From an uncultured Prevotellaceae bacterium (lineage in GTDB: Bacteria > Bacteroidota > Bacteroidia > Bacteroidales > Bacteroidaceae): 64,000 nt of DNA. Location: the NCBI GenBank assembly GCA_946415365.1, contig CAMKSE010000007.1, forward strand, positions 123,782-187,781, in the 5' to 3' direction. Below the pieces are notes generated by a model. The model did no database searches. It saw only the letters and a list, made by a program, of their open reading frames with translations, and was not told where the DNA came from. Numbering within the stretch: the first letter of the stretch is position 1; each line of letters begins with the position of its first letter. Positions 43,013-51,940 of the stretch are shown one piece after another. Both the position numbers and the translations under genes were made by a program.

Positions 43013-44467
43013 ATGGCAAAAGACAAGATAGCATACGTTTGTTCCAACTGCGGTCAGGAGTCGCCGAAGTGGATAGGGAAATGTCCGGCTTGCGGACAGT
43101 GGAACACCTACAAGGAAATCCGTGTGGCGGGCGACACAGGCTCGCAGGCGGCACGCTCCGCCGCAGCCAGCTTGCGCAGCGGCACGTCCTCGCATACGAA
43201 AGACAACCGCGTGCTGCGTCTCCGCGACATCTCCAACCACGATGATCCCCGCATCGACATGCACGACGAGGAACTGAACCGCGTGCTTGGCGGCGGCCTC
43301 GTGCCAGGCAGCATTGTCCTCCTCGGTGGAGAGCCGGGCATCGGCAAGTCCACCCTCTCCCTTCAGACCATGCTGAACCTCCCGGAGAAAAAAATCCTCT
43401 ACGTCAGCGGCGAGGAATCGGCCCACCAACTCAAGATGCGCGCCAATCGCCTGTTGGAAACCGGGAAATCCGAGTACTCCGAGAAATCCGAGTACTCCGA
43501 GAAATCTGAGAAATCTGAGTACTCCGACAATCTCCTCATCTTGACTGAAAACTCCCTCGAATCGATCTTCGACCACATCAAGGCCGAACAGCCCGAGCTC
43601 GTGGTCATCGACTCCATCCAGACCATCATGACCGAGGATGTGGAGTCCTCCGCAGGCTCCATCGCCCAAGTGCGGGAATGCGCCTCTGCCCTACTCCGCT
43701 TCGCCAAATCCTCTGGCGTACCCGTCATACTTATCGGCCACATCACGAAGGAAGGTACACTCGCCGGCCCGAAGATTCTCGAACACATCGTCGACACGGT
43801 CATACAGTTCGAGGGCGACCAGCACTACATGTACCGCATCCTGCGCTCGATGAAGAACCGTTTTGGAAGCACCTCGGAATTAGGCATCTATGAGATGCAG
43901 CAAAACGGACTCCGACAGGTCTCCAACCCTTCCGAGTTGCTACTCACACAAGACCACGAAGGACTCTCCGGCATCGCCATCTCCTCGGCCATCGAGGGGG
44001 TACGTCCCTTCCTGCTTGAGACACAGGCCCTCGTCTCTACTGCTGCCTACGGAACGCCCCAGCGCTCTGCCACGGGATTCGACCAACGTCGTCTGAACAT
44101 GCTGCTGGCAGTCCTTGAAAAGCGTGTAGGCTTCAAACTCATGCAGAAGGATGTCTTCATCAACATCGCCGGTGGCTTGCGTGTGACCGACCTCGCTATG
44201 GATCTCAGCGTCATAGCCGCTGTTCTCTCCTCCAACGTAGATACCCCGATTGACAACGGCTGGTGCATGTGTGGCGAGGTGGGACTTTCAGGTGAGGTAC
44301 GCCCCGTGAACCGCATCGAGCAACGCATTGCCGAGGCCGAGAAGCTGGGCTTCACCGACATCATCATTCCCAAGTATAACCTCCAGGGCATCAACCAGAA
44401 GAAATTCCACATCGCCCTCCACCCTGTCCGCAAGGTCGAAGAAGCGCTCCGCGCCCTGTTTGGCTGA
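43013..44467 (+). CDS. radA: DNA repair protein RadA with in-frame repeat insertion
   Basis: RadA is a RecA-like ATPase that promotes branch migration in recombination. The ATG at 43013 gives MAKDKIAYVCSNCGQESPKWIGKCPACGQW, the usual start with the C4 zinc finger; the track start lies in the upstream repeat. Further marks: Walker A GGEPGIGKST, LYVSGEES, Walker B LVVIDSIQT, the RadA-specific KNRFGST motif and the Lon-like C-terminal domain (VGLSGEVRPVNRIEQRIAEAEKLGF). At 484 residues it is longer than usual because residues 152-172 are a repeat of K/Y-S-E triplets coded by seven 9-bp units, placed between RLLETG and DNLLILTENS. Confidence 0.95.
   Translation: MAKDKIAYVCSNCGQESPKWIGKCPACGQWNTYKEIRVAGDTGSQAARSAAASLRSGTSSHTKDNRVLRLRDISNHDDPRIDMHDEELNRVLGGGLVPGSIVLLGGEPGIGKSTLSLQTMLNLPEKKILYVSGEESAHQLKMRANRLLETGKSEYSEKSEYSEKSEKSEYSDNLLILTENSLESIFDHIKAEQPELVVIDSIQTIMTEDVESSAGSIAQVRECASALLRFAKSSGVPVILIGHITKEGTLAGPKILEHIVDTVIQFEGDQHYMYRILRSMKNRFGSTSELGIYEMQQNGLRQVSNPSELLLTQDHEGLSGIAISSAIEGVRPFLLETQALVSTAAYGTPQRSATGFDQRRLNMLLAVLEKRVGFKLMQKDVFINIAGGLRVTDLAMDLSVIAAVLSSNVDTPIDNGWCMCGEVGLSGEVRPVNRIEQRIAEAEKLGFTDIIIPKYNLQGINQKKFHIALHPVRKVEEALRALFG
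43466..43528 (+). repeat. Seven 9-bp units inside radA
   Basis: Units alternate AAATCCGAG, TACTCCGAG and AAATCTGAG, and the last ends in GAC. They code for KSE, YSE or YSD triplets. The unit length keeps the reading frame whatever the copy number. Confidence 0.9.
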
Positions 44468-44484
44468 TATTTGCAAACTCAGCC
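44462..44484 (+). terminator. Weak hairpin after radA
   Basis: GGCTGA (44462-44467, including the radA stop) pairs with TCAGCC (44479-44484) around an 11-nt loop. Only a loose T-rich run follows, so termination is uncertain. Confidence 0.35.
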
Positions 44485-44523
44485 TTACATTATTTATAAT
44501 TATACGCAAAAAAGATTTAAATA

Positions 44524-44551
44524 TTCAATGTTCAATGTTCAATGTTCAATG
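44524..44551 (+). repeat. Four perfect TTCAATG heptamers before pgk
   Basis: Four TTCAATG units are followed by a run of six T and then the -7 element at 44560. The array occupies the position of the -33 box. Confidence 0.88.
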
Positions 44552-44559
44552 TTTTTTAG

Positions 44560-44567
44560 TAACTTTG
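44560..44567 (+). promoter_or_regulatory. -7 promoter element of pgk
   Basis: TAACTTTG followed by CA, 50 nt before the pgk ATG. No TTTG at -33; the heptamer array lies there. Confidence 0.65.
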
Positions 44568-44616
44568 CACTCACTTTTGAACGGAGATTTATCACATTAT
44601 TAATAATATTACAATT

Positions 44617-45888
44617 ATGACTATCAACGAATTCAACTTTGCCGGTAAGAAGGCAATCGTACGTGTAGACTTCAACGTACCCCTCGATGAGAATGGTAAG
44701 ATCACTGACGACACCCGTATCCGCGGTGCCCTTCCCACGCTGAAGAAGATTCTGGCCGATGGTGGTGCTACGATTATTATGTCGCACATGGGTAAGCCCA
44801 AAGGAAAGGTTAACCCCAAGCTGTCTCTCGGACAGATCCGTGAGGCTGTGGAGAAGGCCCTGGGCGTTCCTGTAGCATTCGCTCCCGACTGTGCTAAGGC
44901 TGCCGATGCCGCCAAGGCTCTGAAGATGGGTGAGGCTCTGCTGCTTGAGAACCTGCGCTACTATCCTGAGGAGGAAGGTAAGCCCGTTGGTATCGACAAG
45001 GCTGATCCTGCTTACGACGAAGCCAAGAAGGCCATGAAGGCTTCTCAGAAGGAGTTTGCCAAGACCCTCGCTTCTTACGCTGACTGCTATGTGATGGACG
45101 CCTTCGGTACTGCTCACCGTAAGCATGCCTCTACCGCTGTCATCGCCGACTACTTCGATGCTGACAACAAGATGCTCGGCCTGCTGATGGAGAAAGAAGT
45201 ACAGGCTGTTGACAACGTGCTTTCTAACATCAAGCGTCCGTTCGTTGCCATCATGGGTGGTTCGAAGGTCTCTTCAAAGATCGGTATCATCGAGAACCTG
45301 CTCGGTAAGGTTGACAAGCTCATCCTCTGTGGTGGTATGACCTACACCTTCGCCAAGGCTCATGACGGTGAGATCGGTGACTCTATCGTGGAGCTCGACA
45401 AGCTGGATGTGGCTCTGGGCGTTGAGGAGCTGGCCAAAAAGAACGGTGTGGAGCTTGTTCTTGGCAGTGACTGCACAGCCACCAATGGCCTCGACTTCGG
45501 CACAATGACCGTGAAGCCCGGCTCTGAGATCATCAACTGTCCTGCCAACAAGGTGCCCGCCGGTTTCGAGGGTGTTGACGCCGGTCCCGCTTCTCAGGAG
45601 GATTTCCGCAAGGCCATCAAGGGTGCCAAGACGATCCTGTGGAACGGTCCTGCTGGTGTGTTCGAGTGCGACGACTTCACAGCCGGAAGCCGTGCCATCG
45701 GTGAAGCTATCGCCGAGGCTACTGCCGAGGGTGCTTTCTCTCTGATTGGCGGTGGCGACTCTGTGGCTTGTGTCAACAAGTTCGGTCTGGCCGATAAGGT
45801 TAGCTACATCTCTACCGGTGGTGGTGCTCTGCTTGAGGCCATCGAAGGCAAGGTTCTCCCCGGCGTAGCTGCAATCAAGGGTGAGTAA
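44617..45888 (+). CDS. pgk: Phosphoglycerate kinase
   Basis: PGK converts 1,3-bisphosphoglycerate and ADP to 3-phosphoglycerate and ATP in glycolysis. At 423 residues it is of normal length. Motifs: [101 protein letters not shown] and [16 protein letters not shown]...[14 protein letters not shown]. The signature serine/alanine positions are standard. Codon use is strongly biased to a few codons, as expected for a highly expressed gene. The T9SS plug gene starts 16 nt downstream. Confidence 0.98.
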   Translation: MTINEFNFAGKKAIVRVDFNVPLDENGKITDDTRIRGALPTLKKILADGGATIIMSHMGKPKGKVNPKLSLGQIREAVEKALGVPVAFAPDCAKAADAAKALKMGEALLLENLRYYPEEEGKPVGIDKADPAYDEAKKAMKASQKEFAKTLASYADCYVMDAFGTAHRKHASTAVIADYFDADNKMLGLLMEKEVQAVDNVLSNIKRPFVAIMGGSKVSSKIGIIENLLGKVDKLILCGGMTYTFAKAHDGEIGDSIVELDKLDVALGVEELAKKNGVELVLGSDCTATNGLDFGTMTVKPGSEIINCPANKVPAGFEGVDAGPASQEDFRKAIKGAKTILWNGPAGVFECDDFTAGSRAIGEAIAEATAEGAFSLIGGGDSVACVNKFGLADKVSYISTGGGALLEAIEGKVLPGVAAIKGE

Positions 45889-45904
45889 GCCTCAAGCGTG
45901 AATA

Positions 45905-47137
45905 ATGAATCGTAGATTCTCTGTCTTTTTTTTCCTGCTGCTGTCACTGACGGCGGCAGGAAAAAATATTATATACGACCCGCAGGTGAAGTCGCTGCAG
46001 GCCGTGGTAAACCATAACTGGCAGGCGCTGCCCGTGATGAAGCTCAACTCCAACGACCGTCTCTATGTGGGCTTCGACGAACTGTCGCACGACTACCACC
46101 GCTACGTGCTCCACGTGGAGCGTTGCGAGGCCGACTGGACACCGTCAGAAGAACTGTTTGAGAGTGACTGGCTGACCGGCTTCAACGATAATATTATCGA
46201 CGACTTCGAATACTCCATCAATACGACCGTCCCCTACACACACTATCAGTTCTCACTGCCGAGCGCTCAGTGCAGCCTGAAGATGAGCGGCAACTATCGT
46301 CTGCACGTTCGCGAGGATGGCAGCGACGACGATGTCCTGACCGTTGAGATCATGGTCACAGAGCAGTCAATGCAACTATCGATGGCCGTCACCACGAATA
46401 CCGACATCGACACCAATGACCGACACCAACAATTGACCATGGCCGTAAACTACCGCAACCTACAGATCATCCGACCCGAGGAACAGATACAGACAGTCGT
46501 CATGCAGAACGGTCGTGAGGACAACTGGCGGCGGAACGTACAGCCCACCTTCATCACCAACAACAGCCTCGAGTGGAGCCACGCCCGTGAGCTGATCTTC
46601 GATGCAGGCAATGAGTACCGCAAATTTGAGGTGCTCGACCCCAGCCACCCCACAATGGGCATCGACTACATTCGCTGGGACGGTGACAACTATCAGGTGT
46701 TCCCCTTCCTCTGTGAACCACGCAACAACTATATCTACGACGAGGATGCAGACGGTGACTTCATGATCCGCAACAGCGACAATCGCGAGAACGATACCAC
46801 CAGCGACTACGTTTGGGTGAACTACCGTCTAAAGGCCAATGTCCCGTCAAACGGCCACATCGTCATCGACGGACGCTGGACCACCGACTGCCATACTGAC
46901 ACCTACCGCATGGACTACGAGGCCGATACAGACCTCTTCAAGGCCAGCATCCTGCAAAAACAAGGCTATTATTCCTACCAGTACCTTTGGGAAGACGAGA
47001 ACGGAACGCGACATATCCTGCCCTCTGAAGGAAACTTCTACCAGACAGAGAACCGCTATCAGGCTTTCGTCTATTACAAAGAGACGGGAGGCCGCACCTG
47101 GCGCCTGGCTGCCTACGGACAAATAACGATTAACTAA
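45905..47137 (+). CDS. Type IX secretion plug-type protein (DUF5103 family)
   Basis: A 410-residue exported protein (signal MNRRFSVFFFLLLSLTAAG). The pattern IIYDPQVKSLQAVVN, DRLYVGFDELSHDYHRYVLHVERCEADWTPSEELFESDWLTGFNDNIIDDFEYSINTTVPYTHYQFSLP and the C-terminal YYSYQYLWED...GNFYQTENRYQAFVYYKETGGRTWRL fit the DUF5103/T9SS-plug family. In Flavobacterium a Plug protein closes the periplasmic side of the SprA translocon. It probably shares the pgk transcript. The last codons overlap the convergent AraC regulator by 4 bp. Confidence 0.83.
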   Translation: MNRRFSVFFFLLLSLTAAGKNIIYDPQVKSLQAVVNHNWQALPVMKLNSNDRLYVGFDELSHDYHRYVLHVERCEADWTPSEELFESDWLTGFNDNIIDDFEYSINTTVPYTHYQFSLPSAQCSLKMSGNYRLHVREDGSDDDVLTVEIMVTEQSMQLSMAVTTNTDIDTNDRHQQLTMAVNYRNLQIIRPEEQIQTVVMQNGREDNWRRNVQPTFITNNSLEWSHARELIFDAGNEYRKFEVLDPSHPTMGIDYIRWDGDNYQVFPFLCEPRNNYIYDEDADGDFMIRNSDNRENDTTSDYVWVNYRLKANVPSNGHIVIDGRWTTDCHTDTYRMDYEADTDLFKASILQKQGYYSYQYLWEDENGTRHILPSEGNFYQTENRYQAFVYYKETGGRTWRLAAYGQITIN

Positions 47138-49617
47138 CTGCGTATCACCCGGCGCAGAGGACTGTTCTTCTGTCGGTACACCTCCGGCGTAGCATGATAC
47201 TCGTGATAGAATGTGGCGATAAAATAGTTGGGAGTCACAAAGCCGCATTCACCGGAGATCTCTTCCATATCCTTCTCAGTAGTCGTCAGCAGTTTCTCCG
47301 CCTTCTTCAGCATCAACGTCTTTGCCAGCGGACGCGGGTTCTTGAAGATATTACCTAACATAAGCTTGTAGAACGGCTGCAACTCCATCTTCGCCTCGGC
47401 ACAGAGGTCGCGCATCGTCAGACGGTCATCATCGCGCGCCAACACCAGAGGCGTAATCTTCTCCATGACGGCAATAAAGTCAGGTGTCAGAGCGTTCTGC
47501 AAATTATATTCAACACCCTTATACTCCTCAGGCGAAGGCTCCAGCAACACCGCCCCTTGTCTGCTACAGTTCTCGGCAAAGTGACGGATATTCCTGACCA
47601 CTCCTCTCTCTTGGCTGTTACGCATAGCACGCATACCCACGTTCTTCATATAATAATAGGTATTGATAGCGAGCAACACTATCAGCAACACGCCGAACAA
47701 CGCCAGTGCACCCGTCGTGCGCCACCATGGCTCATGCACATTCACCACCCAGACATATGGCTCCGTTTCCCATACGTCAGGAATCATCGAAGACTGGAGC
47801 TCTATGGTATACGACCCCGGCTTCAAGGCTACCATGGGCAGATGCAACATGCCTCTTGAGTCCACCAAACCGCCGGAATTATATGATGTCAGCACCCGCC
47901 ACTTACCGTCGAGGCCGTTGATGCGCACTCGGTAGTAGGTCTGTTGCGGACGGAAATAGTTCAGCGCCGTGAAGGTCAGCGTCACAGAGTTCTGATTGTA
48001 ATCGAGGTCTATCTCTCGCGTACGCGACAGGGCTTTTTCCAGTATCACATTCCCATCCAACTTCTCTCCTGTCCGAATGTTGTTACCGTTTACCATCAGC
48101 CTGATGAGCTTAGGGTAAATTTTGTACGCCACACTATTCAGGACTGTAGTCATATTGTCGGGGTTGAACTCCAACACATGGTCGAGCATCTGCATGGATA
48201 TGGTGCCGTCTGGCAATCTGACAACCTTGCCATTGACAAACGACTCACTGGGCACATTGTCCCAAGAATTGTAGCTGTTGATGTATCGCAATTGGCCGTT
48301 CTCTATCAGCAGGCAACAGATACCATAACTGGTACCCACCCAGATATTATGCATGTCATCCTCGATGATGGTATGGATCACATTGTTCAGCAGACCGTCC
48401 TGACGGGTATATACTGTAGGCAGGTTGTCTTTGGCACTCTTGTACACCTGCAGACCTGACGATGTTCCTACCCAGTCCCATCCTCGGGAGTCACGATACA
48501 CACAGTTCACTTTTCGTTTTCTATAGGTTGTAGGTGGCTCAGGCATGTTATCGAATATCTCCGCCATCTTCAGTGCGTGGGCGTCGTCCCAAGGATAGAC
48601 ATGGAATGGCGTCGAAAACGGACGGGAATAGAGTAATCCTCGTTTCTCTGTACCGATCCACATGCCACCTTGCTTATCAAAACACATGGCGTTGATATCC
48701 GTCAGCAGCTTACCTCCGTTAGCCATTGTCAGTTCCTGCACATGATCCATCTCTTCCGTTTGCATATCATAAGTCCAGTAGCCATATGCCGAAGGGATAT
48801 ACAACACACTATCCTGATCAGCCAGATTACTAAGGTAATAGGGAGTCTTCAGTAAAGTCTTCCACTGACGGTTTCTGAGGTCAAATCTCAACAGTATACC
48901 TTTGTTTTGTCCATTTCGTATCTGGAAGACCATATCACCTACGGTCAACGTCATCGACGAACCACCGTAATGGCCTTCTTCATCGTCCGTGTCGTATGCC
49001 TTGCCCTCATAGACCTTCCTACCCATCTCCATGTCAGTCATCTCCAACAGTCCGTTCTCATAGAACAGCATCAGAAACTTGTCTTCATATATCTCCAGAT
49101 CCTGCAGGTTCAGGTCATTGCGCACGGGCCATGTCTGCTGCGAGGCCACGTTATAGAGTCCTTTCTTCGTCAGCAGCCACACCACGTTCGTATGATCCAC
49201 GAACAGGTCCAGCACACGGTCCTCCATCCCGAATTCGTTGAACACATCTTCAATCGAGTCCACAAACCGCTCTGTCGTGAGGTTCACACACGTCACGCTA
49301 TGTGTATTCTTCAGCCACAAATGGTGGAAGCGGTCAAAATACAGATGGTAGTTGCCCCTATAGTTATCCAACGAATAGATATTCTCCGAACTGGGATCAA
49401 TGAAAATAAAATTGTTGCCGTCGAAGAAGTTGATCTGGCCCATCGTCGTAATCACCAGTCTTCCTGACTTCGTACAGGCTATCGTCTGCGCACTATTGTC
49501 AGCCAGGCCGTTAGTGGCATTATAGACATAGAATCTGTCTCCTCCCGCCTGCATCTGCAGTGAGAACACCAGCTCCATGCACACCAAGACAAGCCTCAAA
49601 TAGCTTCTACTATTCAT
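47134..49617 (-). CDS. Membrane-tethered propeller-AraC regulator without kinase or receiver
   Basis: The 827-residue protein has a signal peptide (MNSRSYLRLVLVCMELVFSLQMQAG), Reg_prop propeller repeats (ADNSAQTIACTKSGRLVITT, MCFDKQGGMWIGTEKRGLL, NCVYRDSRGWDWVGTSSGLQVY, IIEDDMHNIWVGTSYGI), a Y_Y_Y-type domain (NSVTLTFTALNYFRPQQTYYRVRINGLDGKW), one membrane helix (about 635-655) and, after a 90-residue linker, an AraC HTH (about 745-820: LTMRDLCAEAKMELQPFYK, MEEISGECGFVTPNYFIATFYHEYHATPEVYR). No HisKA, HATPase or receiver is present, so signal transfer must be direct across the membrane or involve cleavage (inference). It has its own canonical promoter. Confidence 0.87.
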   Translation of the reverse strand: MNSRSYLRLVLVCMELVFSLQMQAGGDRFYVYNATNGLADNSAQTIACTKSGRLVITTMGQINFFDGNNFIFIDPSSENIYSLDNYRGNYHLYFDRFHHLWLKNTHSVTCVNLTTERFVDSIEDVFNEFGMEDRVLDLFVDHTNVVWLLTKKGLYNVASQQTWPVRNDLNLQDLEIYEDKFLMLFYENGLLEMTDMEMGRKVYEGKAYDTDDEEGHYGGSSMTLTVGDMVFQIRNGQNKGILLRFDLRNRQWKTLLKTPYYLSNLADQDSVLYIPSAYGYWTYDMQTEEMDHVQELTMANGGKLLTDINAMCFDKQGGMWIGTEKRGLLYSRPFSTPFHVYPWDDAHALKMAEIFDNMPEPPTTYRKRKVNCVYRDSRGWDWVGTSSGLQVYKSAKDNLPTVYTRQDGLLNNVIHTIIEDDMHNIWVGTSYGICCLLIENGQLRYINSYNSWDNVPSESFVNGKVVRLPDGTISMQMLDHVLEFNPDNMTTVLNSVAYKIYPKLIRLMVNGNNIRTGEKLDGNVILEKALSRTREIDLDYNQNSVTLTFTALNYFRPQQTYYRVRINGLDGKWRVLTSYNSGGLVDSRGMLHLPMVALKPGSYTIELQSSMIPDVWETEPYVWVVNVHEPWWRTTGALALFGVLLIVLLAINTYYYMKNVGMRAMRNSQERGVVRNIRHFAENCSRQGAVLLEPSPEEYKGVEYNLQNALTPDFIAVMEKITPLVLARDDDRLTMRDLCAEAKMELQPFYKLMLGNIFKNPRPLAKTLMLKKAEKLLTTTEKDMEEISGECGFVTPNYFIATFYHEYHATPEVYRQKNSPLRRVIRS

Positions 49618-49636
49618 AGTTTATTTGTTTCTGCTG

Positions 49637-49668
49637 CAAAGATACAAATAAGCGATGACAATACCAAA
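49637..49668 (-). promoter_or_regulatory. Canonical promoter of the propeller-AraC regulator
   Basis: Minus strand TTTG (49665-49668), a 20-nt spacer and TATCTTTG (49637-49644), about 20 nt before the ATG at 49617. Confidence 0.78.
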
Positions 49669-49739
49669 TAAAAATGAATATTTTTGAGGATGGAAACGCC
49701 CATTCCGTACTTCTATTGTCCAAGAAAGATATCTAAATG

Positions 49740-49763
49740 AAAAAAGAGAGGAAAAATCCTCTC
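49740..49763 (-). terminator. Intrinsic terminator of the tRNA-Arg gene
   Basis: On the minus strand GAGAGGA pairs with TCCTCTC around a 4-nt loop (49746-49763), followed by a run of T (49740-49745). It begins 6 nt after the tRNA 3' end. Confidence 0.8.
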
Positions 49764-49769
49764 CTTCTG

Positions 49770-49843
49770 TGACTCCCGCGGGATTCAAACCCACAACCTT
49801 CTGATCCGTAGTCAGATGCTCTATTCAGTTGAGCTAGGGAGCC
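49770..49843 (-). tRNA. tRNA-Arg (anticodon ACG)
   Basis: On the minus strand the 74-nt sequence folds as a tRNA: acceptor stem GGCTCCC/GGGAGTC with one G-T pair, D arm AGCTCAACTGAATAGAGCA, anticodon stem TCTGA/TCAGA with loop CTACGGA (anticodon ACG), and T arm with GGTTTGAATCC. The CCA end is not encoded. Wobble A34 would be read as inosine after deamination. Confidence 0.95.
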
Positions 49844-49931
49844 TCCTTATTGCATCCTTTTCGTTTTGCGGGTGCAAAGGTATGAACTTTTTTTGATTCT
49901 ACCAAACATTTCCCCGACTTTTTTATATTTT

Positions 49932-50819
49932 TTAAATCTTCAGCTCCTTCAGGATCTCCGACATGCGCTGACGGTTCTTGATCTGCATGGGTACGAGCGG
50001 CAGACGGAGCACGTTCTGGATGAAGCCCATCTCAGACAGCATGGCCTTAACGCCGGCGGGGTTTCCGTCAACAAAGAGCAGGGAGAAAAGGTCGGTGAAG
50101 CGGTGGTGGATCTTACGGGCAGGATCGTATTCTCCACGCATCTGCAGACGAATCATCTTAGAGAACTCCTTCGGCAGGGCATTGCCAATGACGGAGATGA
50201 CACCAACGGCACCGCAACTGACCATCGGGAAGGTCAAGGCATCGTCACCGGAGATGACGTCGAAATCGCGAGGCTTGTTCTTGATGATTTCATCGACCTG
50301 CTCCAGATTGCCGCTGGCCTCCTTGATGGCAACGATGTTCTCACAGTCGCGGGCCAGACGGACGGTAGTGGCGGCTTGCATGTTAACACCGGTACGGCCA
50401 GGCACGTTGTACATGACGATGGGGAGCTTGGTGGCTGCAGAGATGGCCTTGAAGTGCTGATAGAGACCTTCCTGAGAGGGCTTGTTGTAATAGGGACAGA
50501 TACTTAGGATGCCGTTCACACCACGGAAGTCGCCCGTCTTGAGCTCCTCTACGACAGCAGCGGTGTTATATCCGCCACAACCCATGAGGATGGGCACACG
50601 CCCGCGTACCTTATCCACCACCATATCCTTGATCTTCAGTCTCTCCTCGGCACTCAACGTAGGTGTCTCACCCGTCGTGGCAAGGATGCAGAGGAAGTCG
50701 GCACCATTGTCCAACTGATATTCAACGAGTCGGAGAAGCGACTCATAATCAACGGAATAGTCTTCCTTAAATGGGGTGATGAGGGCGATACCAAGACCCT
50801 TGAAAATATTGCGTACCAT
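49932..50819 (-). CDS. dapA: 4-hydroxy-tetrahydrodipicolinate synthase
   Basis: DapA condenses pyruvate with aspartate semialdehyde at the start of the lysine/diaminopimelate branch. The ATG at 50819 gives MVRNIFKGLGIALITPFKED and 295 residues, the usual length; the track start adds a tail that spans the promoter. Motifs: ATTGETPTLSAEER, CPYYNKPSQEGLYQHFKAI, VMYNVPGRTGVNM (Tyr of the catalytic triad), the Schiff-base lysine in IVAIKEASGNLEQ and VISGDDALTFPMVSCGAVGVISVIGN. It is transcribed alone. Confidence 0.96.
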   Translation of the reverse strand: MVRNIFKGLGIALITPFKEDYSVDYESLLRLVEYQLDNGADFLCILATTGETPTLSAEERLKIKDMVVDKVRGRVPILMGCGGYNTAAVVEELKTGDFRGVNGILSICPYYNKPSQEGLYQHFKAISAATKLPIVMYNVPGRTGVNMQAATTVRLARDCENIVAIKEASGNLEQVDEIIKNKPRDFDVISGDDALTFPMVSCGAVGVISVIGNALPKEFSKMIRLQMRGEYDPARKIHHRFTDLFSLLFVDGNPAGVKAMLSEMGFIQNVLRLPLVPMQIKNRQRMSEILKELKI

Positions 50820-50843
50820 ACAGCCTAATTCTAAATTCGGCTG

Positions 50844-50875
50844 CAAAGGTACGAATAAGCGAGGAGAAAACCAAA
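50844..50875 (-). promoter_or_regulatory. Canonical promoter of dapA
   Basis: Minus strand TTTG (50872-50875), a 20-nt spacer and TACCTTTG (50844-50851), 25 nt before the dapA ATG at 50819. This supports the shorter start. Confidence 0.8.
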
Positions 50876-50902
50876 GAAAAATCAAAATATCTTGGTACAA
50901 AT

Positions 50903-50932
50903 AAAAAATTGCAGCGTTTGCTGCAATTTTTT
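50903..50932 (-). terminator. Intrinsic terminator after the SPFH gene
   Basis: A perfect 13-bp stem (AAAAAATTGCAGC / GCTGCAATTTTTT) with a 4-nt loop. It ends 2 nt after the SPFH stop in the minus direction and has T runs on both sides, so it may work in both directions. It separates the stomatin unit from dapA. Confidence 0.85.
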
Positions 50933-50934
50933 AT

Positions 50935-51888
50935 TTATTCAGTCTTGAAGAGGTCCTTGATGCCTCCTATGGAACCTAGGAGGTTCGTCGCCTCATATGG
51001 CAGGTAGACCGTCTTGGTCTTGTCGCCCTCGGCCAGTTCCTGCATCATCTGGATATACTTCTGTGCCAACAGGTAGTTAGCGGGATTAGTGGACTTGCCC
51101 ACAGCCTCGGCAATCAGCTCGATGGCCTTTGCCTCGGCCTCGGCCTTGCGGATACGGGCCTGAGCCTCACCCTCTGCCTCAAGGATGGCCTGCTCCTTGG
51201 CGGCCTGAGCCTTGTTGACGATGGCGGTCTTCTCACCTTCGGAAGCCAGGATCTCTGCGGCCTTTTGTCCTTCGGAGGTCAGGATCTGCGCACGCTTGTT
51301 ACGCTCGGCCTGCATCTGCTTCTCCATGGCGGTCAGCACCGAGTCGGGAGGCGTGATGTCTTGAAGCTCCACACGGTTCACCTTGACACCCCACTTATCG
51401 GTGGCATCGTCGAGCACGGCAGAGAGCTTCTTGTTGATGGTGTCGCGAGAGGTCAGCGTCTCGTCGAGCTCCAGCTCACCGATGATGTTACGCAGCGTGG
51501 TCTGCGTCAGCTTCTCGATGGCGTTGGGCAGGTTGTTGATCTCGTAGGTGGCCTTGAAGGGGTCTACAATCTGAAAGTAGAGCAGGGCGTTGATCTCCGT
51601 CTGAACGTTATCCTTGGTAATCACGTTCTGCTTGGGGAAGTCATAGACCTGTTCACGCAGATCGATGGTGGTGGAATACTGATACCGTCCGTGATTCAGC
51701 ACCACGATGGACTTGGCACGGTCGATGAAGGGGATGATGATGTTGATACCTGGCTTCAGGGTGGCATAGTAGCGTCCGAGCCGCTCCACAATCTTTGTTT
51801 CCGACTGCGGGATGATCACGAGTGCCATCTTTGCGAACAGTATCACACAGATGACGATGGCAATGAATACATAAGTCATAATGTCCAT
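50935..51888 (-). CDS. SPFH/band 7 (stomatin-like) membrane protein, QmcA type
   Basis: The 317-residue protein has one N-terminal membrane helix (VFIAIVICVILFAKMALVIIP) followed by an SPFH domain (ETKIVERLGRYYATLKPGINIIIPFIDRAKSI, LREQVYDFPKQNVITKDNVQTEINALLYFQIVDPFKATYEINNL) and a long Ala/Glu/Lys-rich coiled coil (EGEKTAIVNKAQAAKEQAILEAEGEAQARIRKAEAEAKAIEL type). Such proteins form oligomeric rings that organise membrane microdomains. It is paired with an NfeD-family gene upstream, a very common association. Confidence 0.93.
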   Translation of the reverse strand: MDIMTYVFIAIVICVILFAKMALVIIPQSETKIVERLGRYYATLKPGINIIIPFIDRAKSIVVLNHGRYQYSTTIDLREQVYDFPKQNVITKDNVQTEINALLYFQIVDPFKATYEINNLPNAIEKLTQTTLRNIIGELELDETLTSRDTINKKLSAVLDDATDKWGVKVNRVELQDITPPDSVLTAMEKQMQAERNKRAQILTSEGQKAAEILASEGEKTAIVNKAQAAKEQAILEAEGEAQARIRKAEAEAKAIELIAEAVGKSTNPANYLLAQKYIQMMQELAEGDKTKTVYLPYEATNLLGSIGGIKDLFKTE

Positions 51889-51891
51889 AAT

Positions 51892-51940
51892 TTAATTTAC
51901 GATTTACAATTTACTGATTTAAGATTTACTGATTTACGAT
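51892..51940. repeat. GATTTAC-type tandem array between nfeD and the SPFH gene
   Basis: About six degenerate units of GATTTAC, AATTTAC and ACTGATTTA fill the spacer between the NfeD stop and the SPFH start. In sense orientation the array is A-rich (GTAAATC). Confidence 0.7.

Noticed and set aside
49932-50818. dapA shadow ORFs on the plus strand (49866-50507 and 49978-50460)
   Set aside because: Both are antisense to dapA, which has all catalytic motifs; neither has a recognisable domain.
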